From: Chara braunii
Taxonomy: Eukaryota > Streptophyta > Charophyceae > Charales > Characeae
Assembly (NCBI GenBank): GCA_003427395.1
Contig: BFEA01000040.1
Coordinates: 42,103 to 64,318 of the forward strand
Length of the DNA stretch: 22,216 bases
Direction: 5' to 3'
Part shown: positions 8,312 to 16,638 of the stretch, piece by piece
How the letters are laid out: each line of letters starts with the position of its first letter
How positions within the stretch are numbered: the stretch's first letter is position 1
The notes under the pieces: generated by a model
The model's input: only the letters and a program-made list of their open reading frames with translations
What the model was told of the DNA's origin: nothing
Databases searched by the model: none
Translations under genes and position numbers: made by a program

Positions 8312-9968
8312 TGGCTGCGAACGTGACGGCTGGGTGTTGGATCCGCTGGCTGTCTTCATCCCGCTGTCTAGACGATCTTCTTCTGGCATTCTCGACCTCT
8401 GCTGGGTTGGTCCATGGCGCTAGGAGCAGGTTTCGACATCCCGTCGAGTGTGGTTGTTTGTCGGTTGCCAAGGTGCCACAAAACTCAGCTACCAATTTAG
8501 CATTGACATCGTCTGTTAAGAAGGTCTCTTGCAACTCCTCAGTTGTCGTAGTAGCAAGCCACGTGGAGGGGAGTCAGACTACCCCTTGGGTGGCTAACAG
8601 CGTCGTCGTGTCCAAGGCAATCTTGACATCCAACACCCCGATGAAGAAGTGTCAGCTGCCACCCGCTGCAGTTGGTACCGTCTTCCTCCCGATGCGAATA
8701 CCGGGGATCAATCTGTAGGGGAAGCGCTCCGCAATAAAAGTGTTGGCCACTACTTTTACCCCCTCCTTTGATGTGGGTGATGAGCTCACTACTACCATGA
8801 GAATCGCCAACAGACCTCGCTCAATCCTTCTCGCCATGAACTTAGATCCCTGTGGTGTCAACATAAAGCATAAGAGGATCAGTTGGTGGCGCACCGTGCT
8901 TGCCGCAGGTCTGCTGCTCGATGGGTGGCCGACGAGGTCTTTGCTGACTGGCTGGGCCACAGGTAGCAGGGCATCTGGTGCAGGGGTCTGCAAATGGTTG
9001 CTGTTCGCGGGTATTGAAAAGAAGTCCAACTCCCCTTCCTCCTCCTCTTGCGTTGCCCGTCCATCGCCATCTTCGTTGATACGGCGCTGCTTCATCGGTG
9101 TGCGGCGAGACTGCCTTGCGTCTTTCATGACTGCATCTGCTGTTGTGCCCTCGATGTGTGCTGAGTCACCCTGCCCTCTATTGACGGTCGTAGGATGGAG
9201 AAGTGCCACCTGCGAAGCAGCCTGCACAGTGGAGGTAGACGGGATATTGGGGGCGAGGGGAGGTTATGGTATGTAGGATAGGTTGAGGTACGTGCTTAGA
9301 TAGTGGCGTGGGAGTTGTTGCTGTACTGGGGAGTGACCAATGGTTCTGTCCGATTGTCTGACACTAGCCTGTGGAGGCTGAGGGGGGGGGGCGACCTCGC
9401 CCACCTGCCTGCCCTCTACCTCTGCCTCGGCCTCTAGTTTGCCTCCCTGTTAGCATTGGCTCCTGGAAACGGGGGCAGTCTGGGTCGAATTCGTCATGGT
9501 ACCACCGTAAGCACTTCTGACAGAAAGGCGTGTCTTGATTTGCAAATTATATTTGCATTGCCTGGCCAGTCGAACGTCTGATCACAACCCATTCTTGGAA
9601 TCTGTCCCTGACAACAGGGTCGCAATTGATTTTGACGTTCCCCAACCGAGGCTCGTCTTCTTTCCTATCAGGGGCTGCATATGGATGATAGGACCCATGA
9701 TTCTTTGGACAGCATATTTGAGAGAAAATAGTGCCCCGAGAGGAACTCGGAGGGCAATGATTCGGTACTTTGCTGCAGATTCAGCCTGCCTCGGTTGATC
9801 AAGCTCCTTTTGAGTTATCCAGGGGCGAAATGTGACCTGGATGGGTCCGTCCCTTCGTGGGATGAAGTCCTGACCCTTGTTTAACATCCATTGCGTGATC
9901 CTCTGAGTGCGTGCGACATAGGATATGACGTTGGGGCCCTCCCCATGAGTGCGACCTCTTCTCTGCAA
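8304..9968 (-). pseudogene. LINE ORF1, RNA-binding type with CCHC knuckle, frameshifted
   Basis: The start of the reading frame shows a globular region with the motif IQVTFRPWITQKEL and then ALRVPLGALF. I associate this, from memory, with ORF1 proteins carrying a DUF4283-like nucleic-acid-binding domain in plant LINEs. A different frame then carries a zinc knuckle C-x2-C-x4-H-x6-C at about 9522-9481, followed by an RG-rich tract. The first frame resumes after a run of ten G residues near 9380-9391. The remainder is a long low-complexity Ser/Pro/acidic linker and a C-terminal globular part that ends with TAG at 8306-8304. In-frame stops include a TAA just before the knuckle, one after about 9230 and one at 8652. 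ORF1 would bind the element's RNA; this copy cannot make full-length protein. Confidence 0.8.
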
Positions 9969-9974
9969 CAGAAA

Positions 9975-10458
9975 AAAAGGAGTGTGTTAATACTAAAGTT
10001 TAACGGTGACCTCTGTGTATAACATCATATTTTAATCAGTTTATAAATTGTTTATCATCATGTTCATTTTGATAATCATGAAGGGGGTTAGCCTATATTT
10101 ATAATCAATGGTCCAAGCGGATCTCATCGTTTGACCTTTTTTTAACTGTTTACAAACAATTCATCAACTGTTTATCTTGTCTCCCATTTGTTAAAAACCT
10201 ATTGATAAACTGTTGAAATCATGTTGAAATCATGTTGAAATCCAGTGTTGGTGGTGATGTTGCAAAATTATGCAAAAAACAGGAGAAAATTGCTTAAACT
10301 TTTATATAAGGATTATTTTAAGAGTGGGATAAATTGTTTTCGATGTGTAGTCTGCATTGATGTCAGGTATCCGAACTAAGGACTGCTCCAATTTCTTTTT
10401 TGGTAACCCTTAACGGTGTTTCTCTTTTATGCATGTTAGGCTGTCTATTTCTTTCTTT
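9975..10458. other. AT-rich stretch without gene; 11-bp triplet repeat inside
   Basis: No ORF or RNA gene is supported. Three tandem copies of an 11-mer (A/C)TGTTGAAATC lie at 10210-10242. Several copies of a motif like AACTGTTTA(T/C) are scattered between 10030 and 10215, in both orientations. Confidence 0.6.
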
Positions 10459-10459
10459 G

Positions 10460-10512
10460 TCTCTCTCTCTCTCTCTGTCTCTCTCTTTGTCTCTCTCTCC
10501 TCTCCTCTCTCT
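10460..10512. repeat. CT-rich microsatellite
   Basis: CT dinucleotide run with GT and TT variants, directly abutting the first hammerhead-repeat copy. Confidence 0.9.
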
Positions 10513-10581
10513 GTATATAAACAAAGTTGTCCTTGGTTGGAGATATACAGGGAAAAAATGACAACAAATGAGTCGCCACCG

Positions 10582-10624
10582 AAAGTGGGGTCACTTTTTT
10601 GTCGGACTTTCACCTGCTCATCAG
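10582..10624 (-). ncRNA. Degenerate hammerhead-like motif in R1
   Basis: The minus strand has CUGAUGA (10624-10618), then GCAGG, a 7-nt loop and CCGAC (10605-10601). The GAAA box is changed to AAAA. A 6-bp stem AAAGUG/CACUUU-type (10592-10597 with 10582-10587) sits where helix III is expected. Helix II is disrupted at two pairs. It is probably inactive. Confidence 0.4.
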
Positions 10625-10685
10625 AAGGTTGCAATATCTTATAAGAAAAAAACATGAAAAATCATTAGATAAGAAAATGGACAAT

Positions 10686-10756
10686 GGTCGGTAGGTGCAC
10701 AGTAAAACAAAGACAATCAATATTTGCAAAGGCAAATTCGTATGCACCTACCGACC
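10686..10756. repeat. Conserved long hairpin in R1
   Basis: Arms GGTCGGTAGGTGCA (10686-10699) and its exact complement (10743-10756) flank 43 bases. The loop itself contains a nested 6-bp hairpin ATTTGC/GCAAAT. The arms and loop sequence recur in R2 and R3. Confidence 0.9.
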
Positions 10757-10831
10757 ACCACTTTGTTTGTTGTGCGATCTTAGGAAAATAATATTGAATA
10801 TATACCTCTCTCTCCGAGAATCTCTCTCTCT

Positions 10832-10878
10832 GTAGGTATATATATACACATATATATATACCTACATATATATATACC

Positions 10879-10917
<39 letters not shown>
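10832..10917. repeat. AT microsatellite with 15-bp palindromic arms
   Basis: GTAGGTATATATATA at 10832-10846 pairs exactly with 10851-10865 around a CACA loop. The right arm's TATACCTAC end is repeated at 10873-10881 before a pure AT run to 10914. It lies between copies R1 and R4. Confidence 0.85.
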
Positions 10918-10919
<2 letters not shown>

Positions 10920-11133
10920 CGTCACAAACAAACCTACAAGAGCATACCGTAGGCAGAGAGAGAAAAAAGGACAATAAACGAGGGGCTGTGACAAACTGTT
11001 TCGTCGGAGTTTCACCGACTCATCAGGAGGCTGAACCCTCAACAGTCTGCAGAATCCCCTCACTGATTCCACTGTAAATTATAATCTCCCTTAACCAAAA
11101 TCAAAATAGACTATCACTCACCCACACCAGATG
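10917..11133 (-). mobile_element. Hammerhead-repeat copy R4, truncated by the assembly gap
   Basis: Begins in plus-strand order with TATCGTCACAAACA, also present at about 12630-12643 next to R3. It continues with ACCGTAGGC, GGACAATAAACGAGG and the best hammerhead-like core in the window (10990-11026). Beyond that it diverges from R1-R3: instead of the long hairpin, it has about 100 bases of unique sequence up to the gap. In a retroelement this unique part could be internal sequence next to a terminal repeat; that is inference. Confidence 0.65.
10990..11026 (-). ncRNA. Hammerhead-ribozyme-like core in R4
   Basis: Read on the minus strand: CUGAUGA (11026-11020); helix II GUCGG/CCGAC (11019-11015 with 11007-11003), 5 perfect pairs around a 7-nt loop; GAAA (11002-10999); and a minimal helix III ACA/UGU with a GUU loop. 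The triplet GUC follows, with the predicted cleavage after C at 10990. All conserved core nucleotides of the hammerhead are present. Tiny helix III stems are known in hammerheads of retroelements. The weak point is helix I: bases next to the core do not pair, although a distal GAGGG/CCCUC helix (11040-11036 with 10984-10980) could close it. Activity is therefore uncertain. Confidence 0.65.
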
Positions 11134-11898
11134 NNNNNNNNNNNNNNNNNNNNNNNNNNNNNNNNNNNNNNNNNNNNNNNNNNNNNNNNNNNNNNNNNNN
11201 NNNNNNNNNNNNNNNNNNNNNNNNNNNNNNNNNNNNNNNNNNNNNNNNNNNNNNNNNNNNNNNNNNNNNNNNNNNNNNNNNNNNNNNNNNNNNNNNNNNN
11301 NNNNNNNNNNNNNNNNNNNNNNNNNNNNNNNNNNNNNNNNNNNNNNNNNNNNNNNNNNNNNNNNNNNNNNNNNNNNNNNNNNNNNNNNNNNNNNNNNNNN
11401 NNNNNNNNNNNNNNNNNNNNNNNNNNNNNNNNNNNNNNNNNNNNNNNNNNNNNNNNNNNNNNNNNNNNNNNNNNNNNNNNNNNNNNNNNNNNNNNNNNNN
11501 NNNNNNNNNNNNNNNNNNNNNNNNNNNNNNNNNNNNNNNNNNNNNNNNNNNNNNNNNNNNNNNNNNNNNNNNNNNNNNNNNNNNNNNNNNNNNNNNNNNN
11601 NNNNNNNNNNNNNNNNNNNNNNNNNNNNNNNNNNNNNNNNNNNNNNNNNNNNNNNNNNNNNNNNNNNNNNNNNNNNNNNNNNNNNNNNNNNNNNNNNNNN
11701 NNNNNNNNNNNNNNNNNNNNNNNNNNNNNNNNNNNNNNNNNNNNNNNNNNNNNNNNNNNNNNNNNNNNNNNNNNNNNNNNNNNNNNNNNNNNNNNNNNNN
11801 NNNNNNNNNNNNNNNNNNNNNNNNNNNNNNNNNNNNNNNNNNNNNNNNNNNNNNNNNNNNNNNNNNNNNNNNNNNNNNNNNNNNNNNNNNNNNNNNNN
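11134..11898. other. Assembly gap (765 Ns)
   Basis: Run of N. It interrupts copy R4 and ends at an AT microsatellite, a typical cause of assembly breaks. Its true length is unknown. Confidence 1.

Positions 11899-11979
<81 letters not shown>
11899..11979. repeat. AT microsatellite next to the gap
   Basis: Eighty-one bases of pure AT dinucleotide directly abutting the Ns and leading into copy R2. Confidence 0.98.
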
Positions 11980-11982
<3 letters not shown>

Positions 11983-12042
11983 AAACACAGTTGTCCTGGG
12001 TCGGAGGCAGTGAGAGAGAGAAGGACAACAAACGAGTAGGGC

Positions 12043-12086
12043 AAAAGTGAGGTCACTTTTCCGTCGGACTTTCACCTACTCATCAG
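12043..12086 (-). ncRNA. Variant hammerhead-like motif in R2 with long helix III
   Basis: The minus strand has CUGAUGA (12086-12080), helix II GUAGG/CCGAC with one A-G mismatch (12079-12075 with 12067-12063), and GGAAA in place of GAAA. A perfect 8-bp stem, AAAAGUGA/UCACUUUU with a CC loop (12060-12043), follows where helix III belongs. No GUC follows, so cleavage is unlikely, but the structured stem is preserved. Confidence 0.45.
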
Positions 12087-12142
12087 GAGCCAGATATAGC
12101 TTACAAGAAAAAAAACATGACATGTCGTTGAATATGGACAAT

Positions 12143-12213
12143 GGTGGGTAGGTGCACAGTAAAACAAAGACAATCAATATTTGTAAAGGCAAATTCGTAT
12201 GCGCCTACCGACC
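12143..12213. repeat. Conserved long hairpin in R2
   Basis: Arms 12143-12156 and 12200-12213 pair with two mismatches. The loop is nearly identical to that of R1, including the nested hairpin, now with one G-U pair (ATTTGT/GCAAAT). Confidence 0.85.
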
Positions 12214-12255
12214 ACCATAGTGCGATGTTAGGAAATCAACATTGAATATATACCT

Positions 12256-12541
12256 CTCTATCTTTCTCTCTCTCTCTCAACATTGAAAACTTCGTTTTTG
12301 TAAACTTTCGTTTCTGTACGTGGAAAACCATGAAGGTTTTTGCATTGTCAAGAATAGTTATCGACATGTCTGTACTCTGTAACGCAATTCTGTTTAGCTC
12401 AGGTAACATGATAAAACAAAACGACATGAAAGCGCATACACAATGAGTAAAAAAAATATGCTAAACAGAGGGATGTCATGACACATTTTTTATCAATTTT
12501 TGCGTTTGGAATCTTTGGATGTGTTTGTCTCCGTTTATTTA
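12256..12541. other. Stretch without recognisable gene
   Basis: Short CT run at the start, then AT-rich unique sequence. A 63-codon minus-strand ORF (12427-12236) has no recognisable motif and overlaps the end of R2, so I do not call it a gene. Confidence 0.5.
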
Positions 12542-12609
12542 TCTCTCTCTCTCTCCCTCGCTCTTTCTCTCTCTCTCTTTCTTTCTCTCTCTCTCTCTCT
12601 CTCTCTCTG
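12542..12609. repeat. CT microsatellite upstream of R3
   Basis: CT dinucleotide run with CCTCG and TTTC variants. It sits before the TATCGTCACAAACA segment shared with R4. Confidence 0.95.
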
Positions 12610-12641
12610 TTATGTATATAAATATATATATCGTCACAAAC

Positions 12642-12678
<37 letters not shown>

Positions 12679-12748
12679 TAAAGTTAAACAGAGTTATTTG
12701 GTAAACCGTAGGCGTAGAGGAAGAAAATAACAACAACCGAGGGATTGT

Positions 12749-12767
12749 GACAAACTATTTCGTCGGA
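12749..12767 (-). ncRNA. Hammerhead remnant in R3 (5' half deleted)
   Basis: The minus strand keeps CCGAC (12766-12762), GAAA (12761-12758) and the minimal helix III with GUC (ending 12749). The CUGAUGA and GUCGG half is missing through a small deletion relative to R4. It cannot cleave alone. Confidence 0.45.
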
Positions 12768-12833
12768 GTCATTATGAAGCTTATTTATCTTACAAGAAAA
12801 AACATGAGATGTCTTCTGAAAAGAAAATGAAAA

Positions 12834-12908
12834 GTGGTCGGTAGGTGCATAGTAAAACAAAGACAATCATACTCTGCAAAGGCAAATTTTTATGCACCTA
12901 CCGACCAC
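12834..12908. repeat. Conserved long hairpin in R3 (18-bp perfect arms)
   Basis: GTGGTCGGTAGGTGCATA at 12834-12851 is exactly complementary to 12891-12908 across 39 bases. This is the longest perfect arm of the three copies. Confidence 0.92.
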
Positions 12909-12947
12909 CACTTTCTTTATTTTGTGATCTTAGGAAAACAATATTGA

Positions 12948-12950
<3 letters not shown>

Positions 12951-12987
<37 letters not shown>
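12951..12987. repeat. CT microsatellite after R3
   Basis: Pure CT run at the R3 terminus, matching the CT runs that follow R1 and R2. Confidence 0.97.
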
Positions 12988-12992
<5 letters not shown>

Positions 12993-13817
12993 CTTTGAAA
13001 TTTTCGATGTTATAAAAATTACTGACTCTGTTCAAATTTATAACCACAAAGTTAGAAAAATCACAACCCACTGATAAAAAAACATACATCCGAAATTTTG
13101 TTTTGCATTTCACCGTTCATATTCCTAACGAATGTGAATATCGAACTTTCCAAAATATATAATATGTGTCACGTAAATATCTAACAACATTGGAGATTGA
13201 GTGATTGATGTTATAAACATGCATGAATTTTATGTACGTATGACATGTTATCAGTGTTGCCAATATCAATGCCTATCCCTCCGATGTTTGAATCACCTCG
13301 TTAGAACAAACATAAGGATCTAATGTCCAACAAATTACGTATAGTTATGCATATATAAAAAATATAGAATGTTATATCTTTTTGCATAAAATATCGATCA
13401 TGAAATTCAAAGTTTGACCCGACAATCAGAGAACTGTCATCCTACGTTCCATGAAACGAAGTGATGAGCTAATTCAACTGCAACATCGTCTAACATACTT
13501 ATGATTTATAGTATCGACCTCTTCATACAAAGTTTGTCAATAGATACAACTACAAGACTTTAAAAAAATTGACACAAGAGCGTTAGTAGTGTATCTCGTC
13601 CTCTTCCTCACAAAAATCAACTTCTAAAATTGCGAGAATGTTCAGATATACATTCGATGTTCCTGTAGGCATTATGTTGTCTGTAATTATCTCATATCTT
13701 TATTTACCGAACATGTGGACAGGCCCTAGTGTACAAAATGTTGGTGATATACAGTTACAAAATTGACGAACTTGAGTACCTAAACATCTAAATTTGCGCT
13801 TTGCCTGCATTCCATTC
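12988..13817. other. AT-rich stretch without gene
   Basis: No ORF, RNA gene or repeat is supported. The far end (13700-13817) lies just downstream of the decayed minus-strand gene and could include its 3' untranslated sequence. Confidence 0.6.
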
Positions 13818-15657
13818 CTACGTTCCGAGGAACGACATATCAGAACCGTGGTGCTGAAATGAGTAATCCTCATCGATGAAGAGAAAGTCACGAACGTCCT
13901 TTTCTTGTGACGCTGTCTGTCCCGCTTTGAAAACAAGGAAACCGTTGCTTGCAACGGATGTTGAACGGTCCAGATTGAAAATGTTAAAATTGACAACAGG
14001 GTCCCGTGATTGAACCGATTTAATGATGTCTTTTTTAATCGCAGCCAATTCAGAAATTTTGTCGCTCAAGGATGTCATCTGTTGACATTGTAGCACGTCG
14101 TTCCTTATTATCATTTCAGCAAATGCAAGTTGTTGGAGAGATATTCCCACCCCTTCTCCTTTCCTTGCATGTTGAAATATCCTTGTAAGCGCTTTCTGGA
14201 ATGCTGAATCGCTCCATAGTTCTCTGCCGTTACACCTCCACGTCATATTCTTGGACATTTCTTATTTCAATTGCCTTCTTGCCATATCATGTCTATTGGT
14301 TTGTCCCCCCTTTACAAGAGGATATCCTTTCTCAACCCAAAATTCATGTTTCTAATTTCATGAGATCTCCCCCCTGATAGTTGTCATTACTCTGTTGCAT
14401 TCGACGAATATTTGTCGCACCCCACATTTTTCTATATACATTTTAATCCCTTCCGCTGCCCAACTACCGACTTGGTTGGCTGTGGTCAATATTGATTGAA
14501 AAAAATGTTCCTTTTTCGGGTATAAAGTATAATCGCCCATAGACATATACGCATATGCCTTTGCAACGGACCTAAATATTTTATCTTTTGTTTTCTTTTT
14601 CAATAACAGGTTTGTTTGTGTCGTGGTCATATCGGTCTTCTCCAAGCCTTCTTTCTTGTATACCTTTCTTGTTTTACAATCTTGTCGTCCTGCAGAAATA
14701 AATGTGCACATTTCATAGCGAAAAAAAAAAATGAAACACCAATGGAAACGAACAACGTCAGCACCGATAGTCATTTTTTTTTCTCGTTGATATCACATCT
14801 GTAATATACTACATAAACCATACTTATACATTGAAGAACATTACACTGGTTCGTGAAATTGTATCTATAGTGATTCTATACCTTTTTTGGATGATTGAAC
14901 GTTCTTCGTAAGTCCACAATTATTCTCTTCATCCTCGTCCTGAATGTGTTCGTCTTTGTCAACATCTTCATCCTCTCCTTCGTCCTCTCCTTCGTCATCG
15001 CAATCGGCTTCAGATTCTGACTTCTCCTTGTTGTGTGTCCTCCGACCCCTGCGATTTCTCTGCTTGCTCATCGTTTGCATCCATTTCGCAAAATTGATCA
15101 TCGTCTTCTTCGTCTTCATACCTTGGCTTCTTTGTACCATTTAACTCCGCATAACTTTTCCTTCATTCCTCATCGTATGCACTGTCTCCTCTTTTTTTCA
15201 CTTCATTTCTCCCAGTCCTGATTTGAATTTTTTTTTTTTCATTATCTCTACCCGTTTTTTTTTACTTTTCATGCTGATCATCGTCCACCTTCTCCAAATG
15301 TGTCTTCCTCAGTGTGTGAGAATCATCATTCATACACTTCTTTTTTGTCTTGCTGGGTGCCTTCGGAATGTCAACATTTTCTTTCCGACGAACATTTTTT
15401 GTGGGTGTTGATATGACAGATGTCTCACGTATGCGTTCCGTGGTCCTCGGTGTTAACGTCTTTCTCAACAACGATCGATATACATCGGCCCTCTTTCTTT
15501 GTCCACTATTTCCTTCTTTTCCTACGCATTGCATTTCATCTTCACTCTAAACTCTTTCCTGTTGCTTTCTTTTTGCTTGTCTCACATGCATGTCAATGTT
15601 GTCATGACGCTCTTTCCTTCTCCTACATATATCCTCGTATTTTTCTCTCGACGCCAT
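13818..15657 (-). pseudogene. Decayed charged protein of unknown family, probably with an intron
   Basis: On the minus strand an ATG at 15657 opens MASREKYEDICRRRKE, a Lys/Arg-rich N-terminus. The same frame runs, through TAG, TAA and TGA stops, to an acidic segment near 15100. After a frameshift near 15050-15000 a very acidic tract (SESEADCDDEGEDEGEDEDV) follows. A plausible intron is 14881-14690: donor G-GTATAG after AAAAAA, acceptor TTTATTTCTGCAG. The downstream part (14689-13818, one frame) includes YPKKEHFFQSILTTANQ and ELWSDSAFQKALTRIF, with three closely spaced stops (TGA, TAG, TAA) at about 14349-14259. The alternation of basic, acidic and globular parts is protein-like, but I do not recognise a domain. 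It may be a lineage-specific host or element gene. Confidence 0.55.
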
Positions 15658-16638
15658 CTGTACTGAACAGTTCAATCAGCCGTGAAATCGAACCATATAC
15701 TTGTTGCATGCAGCACTGCCATCAGTCTTTCCTGCAAATCGAGTGTGCAGAGAAATAAAGTAAGTATCTTCATATACACTTCATGTTGTTTGGAAAACAT
15801 TGCCTCATATTTTAATGAATTTGTTGAATTTGAAATATTATGGATTTAGTTCAATACTTTCTTTTTGCTTTCCGTCCCCGTTGAGTCCTTCTAAGTTTTT
15901 ATGGATGTATTATGTACATTCGAATGATTTTATAAAAATAATATATAAATTTTATGCATATATGTATGAAAATTATATATATCTTACAAGATAGATTATG
16001 CATGTCTTCTAAAATTATTTTTTAATATTACAAGTATCAGAAACACCTTCTTAAGTCATTTTTCAGTTACATAATTTTGTTGTAAACGTAATGGTAAAAT
16101 TTAAAATATGCAAAGTACAAAACTATTCTCACGTGAATAGTTTAAAAATTTATAAACATTACAAGCACCACAAATATTTTTGGTCAAAGTGTCGTTACCT
16201 TGAACATGTTCAACACCTTGTAGCAAAAAACGAGAATAGAAGTCACACATTGATTGCCGACACCCCTAATTAAACTTTCCTCATCTACGTAAAAGTATAT
16301 TCCATATCTAAGTCATTCAATCTTATATGGCAATATGCAGTACAACATTCGAAAAAAATGCAATGCACTCGACCACAAATACTGTGACAACTACCTCACG
16401 AATTGAAGACTGTTATCAACTTTCAAATCGACCTTGGTCCAATCATCACGATATTTGCGTCGAGAACTGACAACTCTTGTCCTACCACTAAAATAAATAC
16501 GAGCAATAAGTTTGTCGCAAATCACATACAAATTATCTTCATGATGTGTCACTCTATAATCTCGATGAAAATTGATCGCTATAATCTCGATAAGTATACA
16601 CTTACGGATTCTCAAAATCTTCCTTCACACGCGAAGCT
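15658..16638. other. AT-rich stretch without gene
   Basis: I see no supported ORF, tRNA or repeat. The first 100 bases could hold the 5' flank or a further intron boundary of the decayed minus-strand gene. Confidence 0.55.

Larger units (their letters stand above)
4053..9968 (-). mobile_element. Decayed non-LTR retrotransposon (LINE) with two ORFs
   Basis: Reading on the minus strand gives, in order: ORF1 with a zinc knuckle (9968-8304), ORF2 endonuclease (8311 to about 7600), reverse transcriptase (about 7050-5982), a post-RT region with GGLGI motif (5892-5137) and a C-terminal zinc-binding region (4870 to about 4240). This order is that of APE-endonuclease LINEs of the plant L1-like type. 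Each part is interrupted by stops or frameshifts, so the copy is not autonomous. The element could extend to the poly-T at 3238-3300, making it roughly 6.7 kb. The 5' end is uncertain: coding similarity stops at about 9965 beside a splice-acceptor-like sequence. Confidence 0.9.
10513..10806 (-). mobile_element. Hammerhead-repeat copy R1
   Basis: One of four related copies in this cluster. In plus-strand order it has an AGTTGTCC(T)-type segment, a GACAACAAATGAG segment, the hammerhead-like region (10582-10624), an A-rich linker ending AAAACATGA-like, the long inverted repeat (10686-10756), and a terminal part TGCGATCTTAGGAAA...TTGAATATATACC before CT repeats. R2 aligns along its whole length and R3 along most of it. 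The same-orientation clustering with simple-repeat borders suggests terminal repeats of a retroelement family. No protein is encoded. Orientation is assigned from the ribozyme-like motif. Confidence 0.7.
11980..12255 (-). mobile_element. Hammerhead-repeat copy R2
   Basis: Aligns with R1 from CAGTTGTCC through GGACAACAAACGAG, the hammerhead-like segment (12043-12086), the A-rich linker ending AAAACATGA, the long inverted repeat (12143-12213) and the end TTGAATATATACCTCTC. It starts directly at an AT run and ends at a CT run, the same arrangement as R1. It encodes no protein. Confidence 0.7.
12629..12950 (-). mobile_element. Hammerhead-repeat copy R3
   Basis: Starts with TATCGTCACAAACA as in R4, is interrupted by an AT microsatellite (12644-12673), then reads ACCGTAGGCG, ATAACAACAACCGAGG and a hammerhead remnant (12749-12767). 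It continues with the AAAACATGA linker, the long hairpin (12834-12908) and an R1-like terminus running into CT repeats. It combines the R4-type front half with the R1/R2-type rear half, which ties all four copies to one family. Confidence 0.7.

Noticed and set aside
8311-9276. Plus-strand ORFs opposite the LINE
   Set aside because: They are antisense shadows of ORF1 and ORF2, whose minus-strand motifs are clear.
3238-9990. Target-site duplication for the LINE
   Set aside because: Sequence left of the poly-T (CTCACTCATTTACCAC) has no match just beyond 9968, so ends stay unproven.
10917-11133. Penelope-type RT or GIY-YIG coding sequence near the hammerhead copies
   Set aside because: No such motif in any visible frame; the gap is unread.
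11101-12075. Long ORFs across 11101-12075
   Set aside because: They are translations of the N gap plus an AT microsatellite.
10513-12950. Repeats with regular spacing as a CRISPR array
   Set aside because: Eukaryotic context, copies of about 300 bp with diverged sequence and microsatellite separators.
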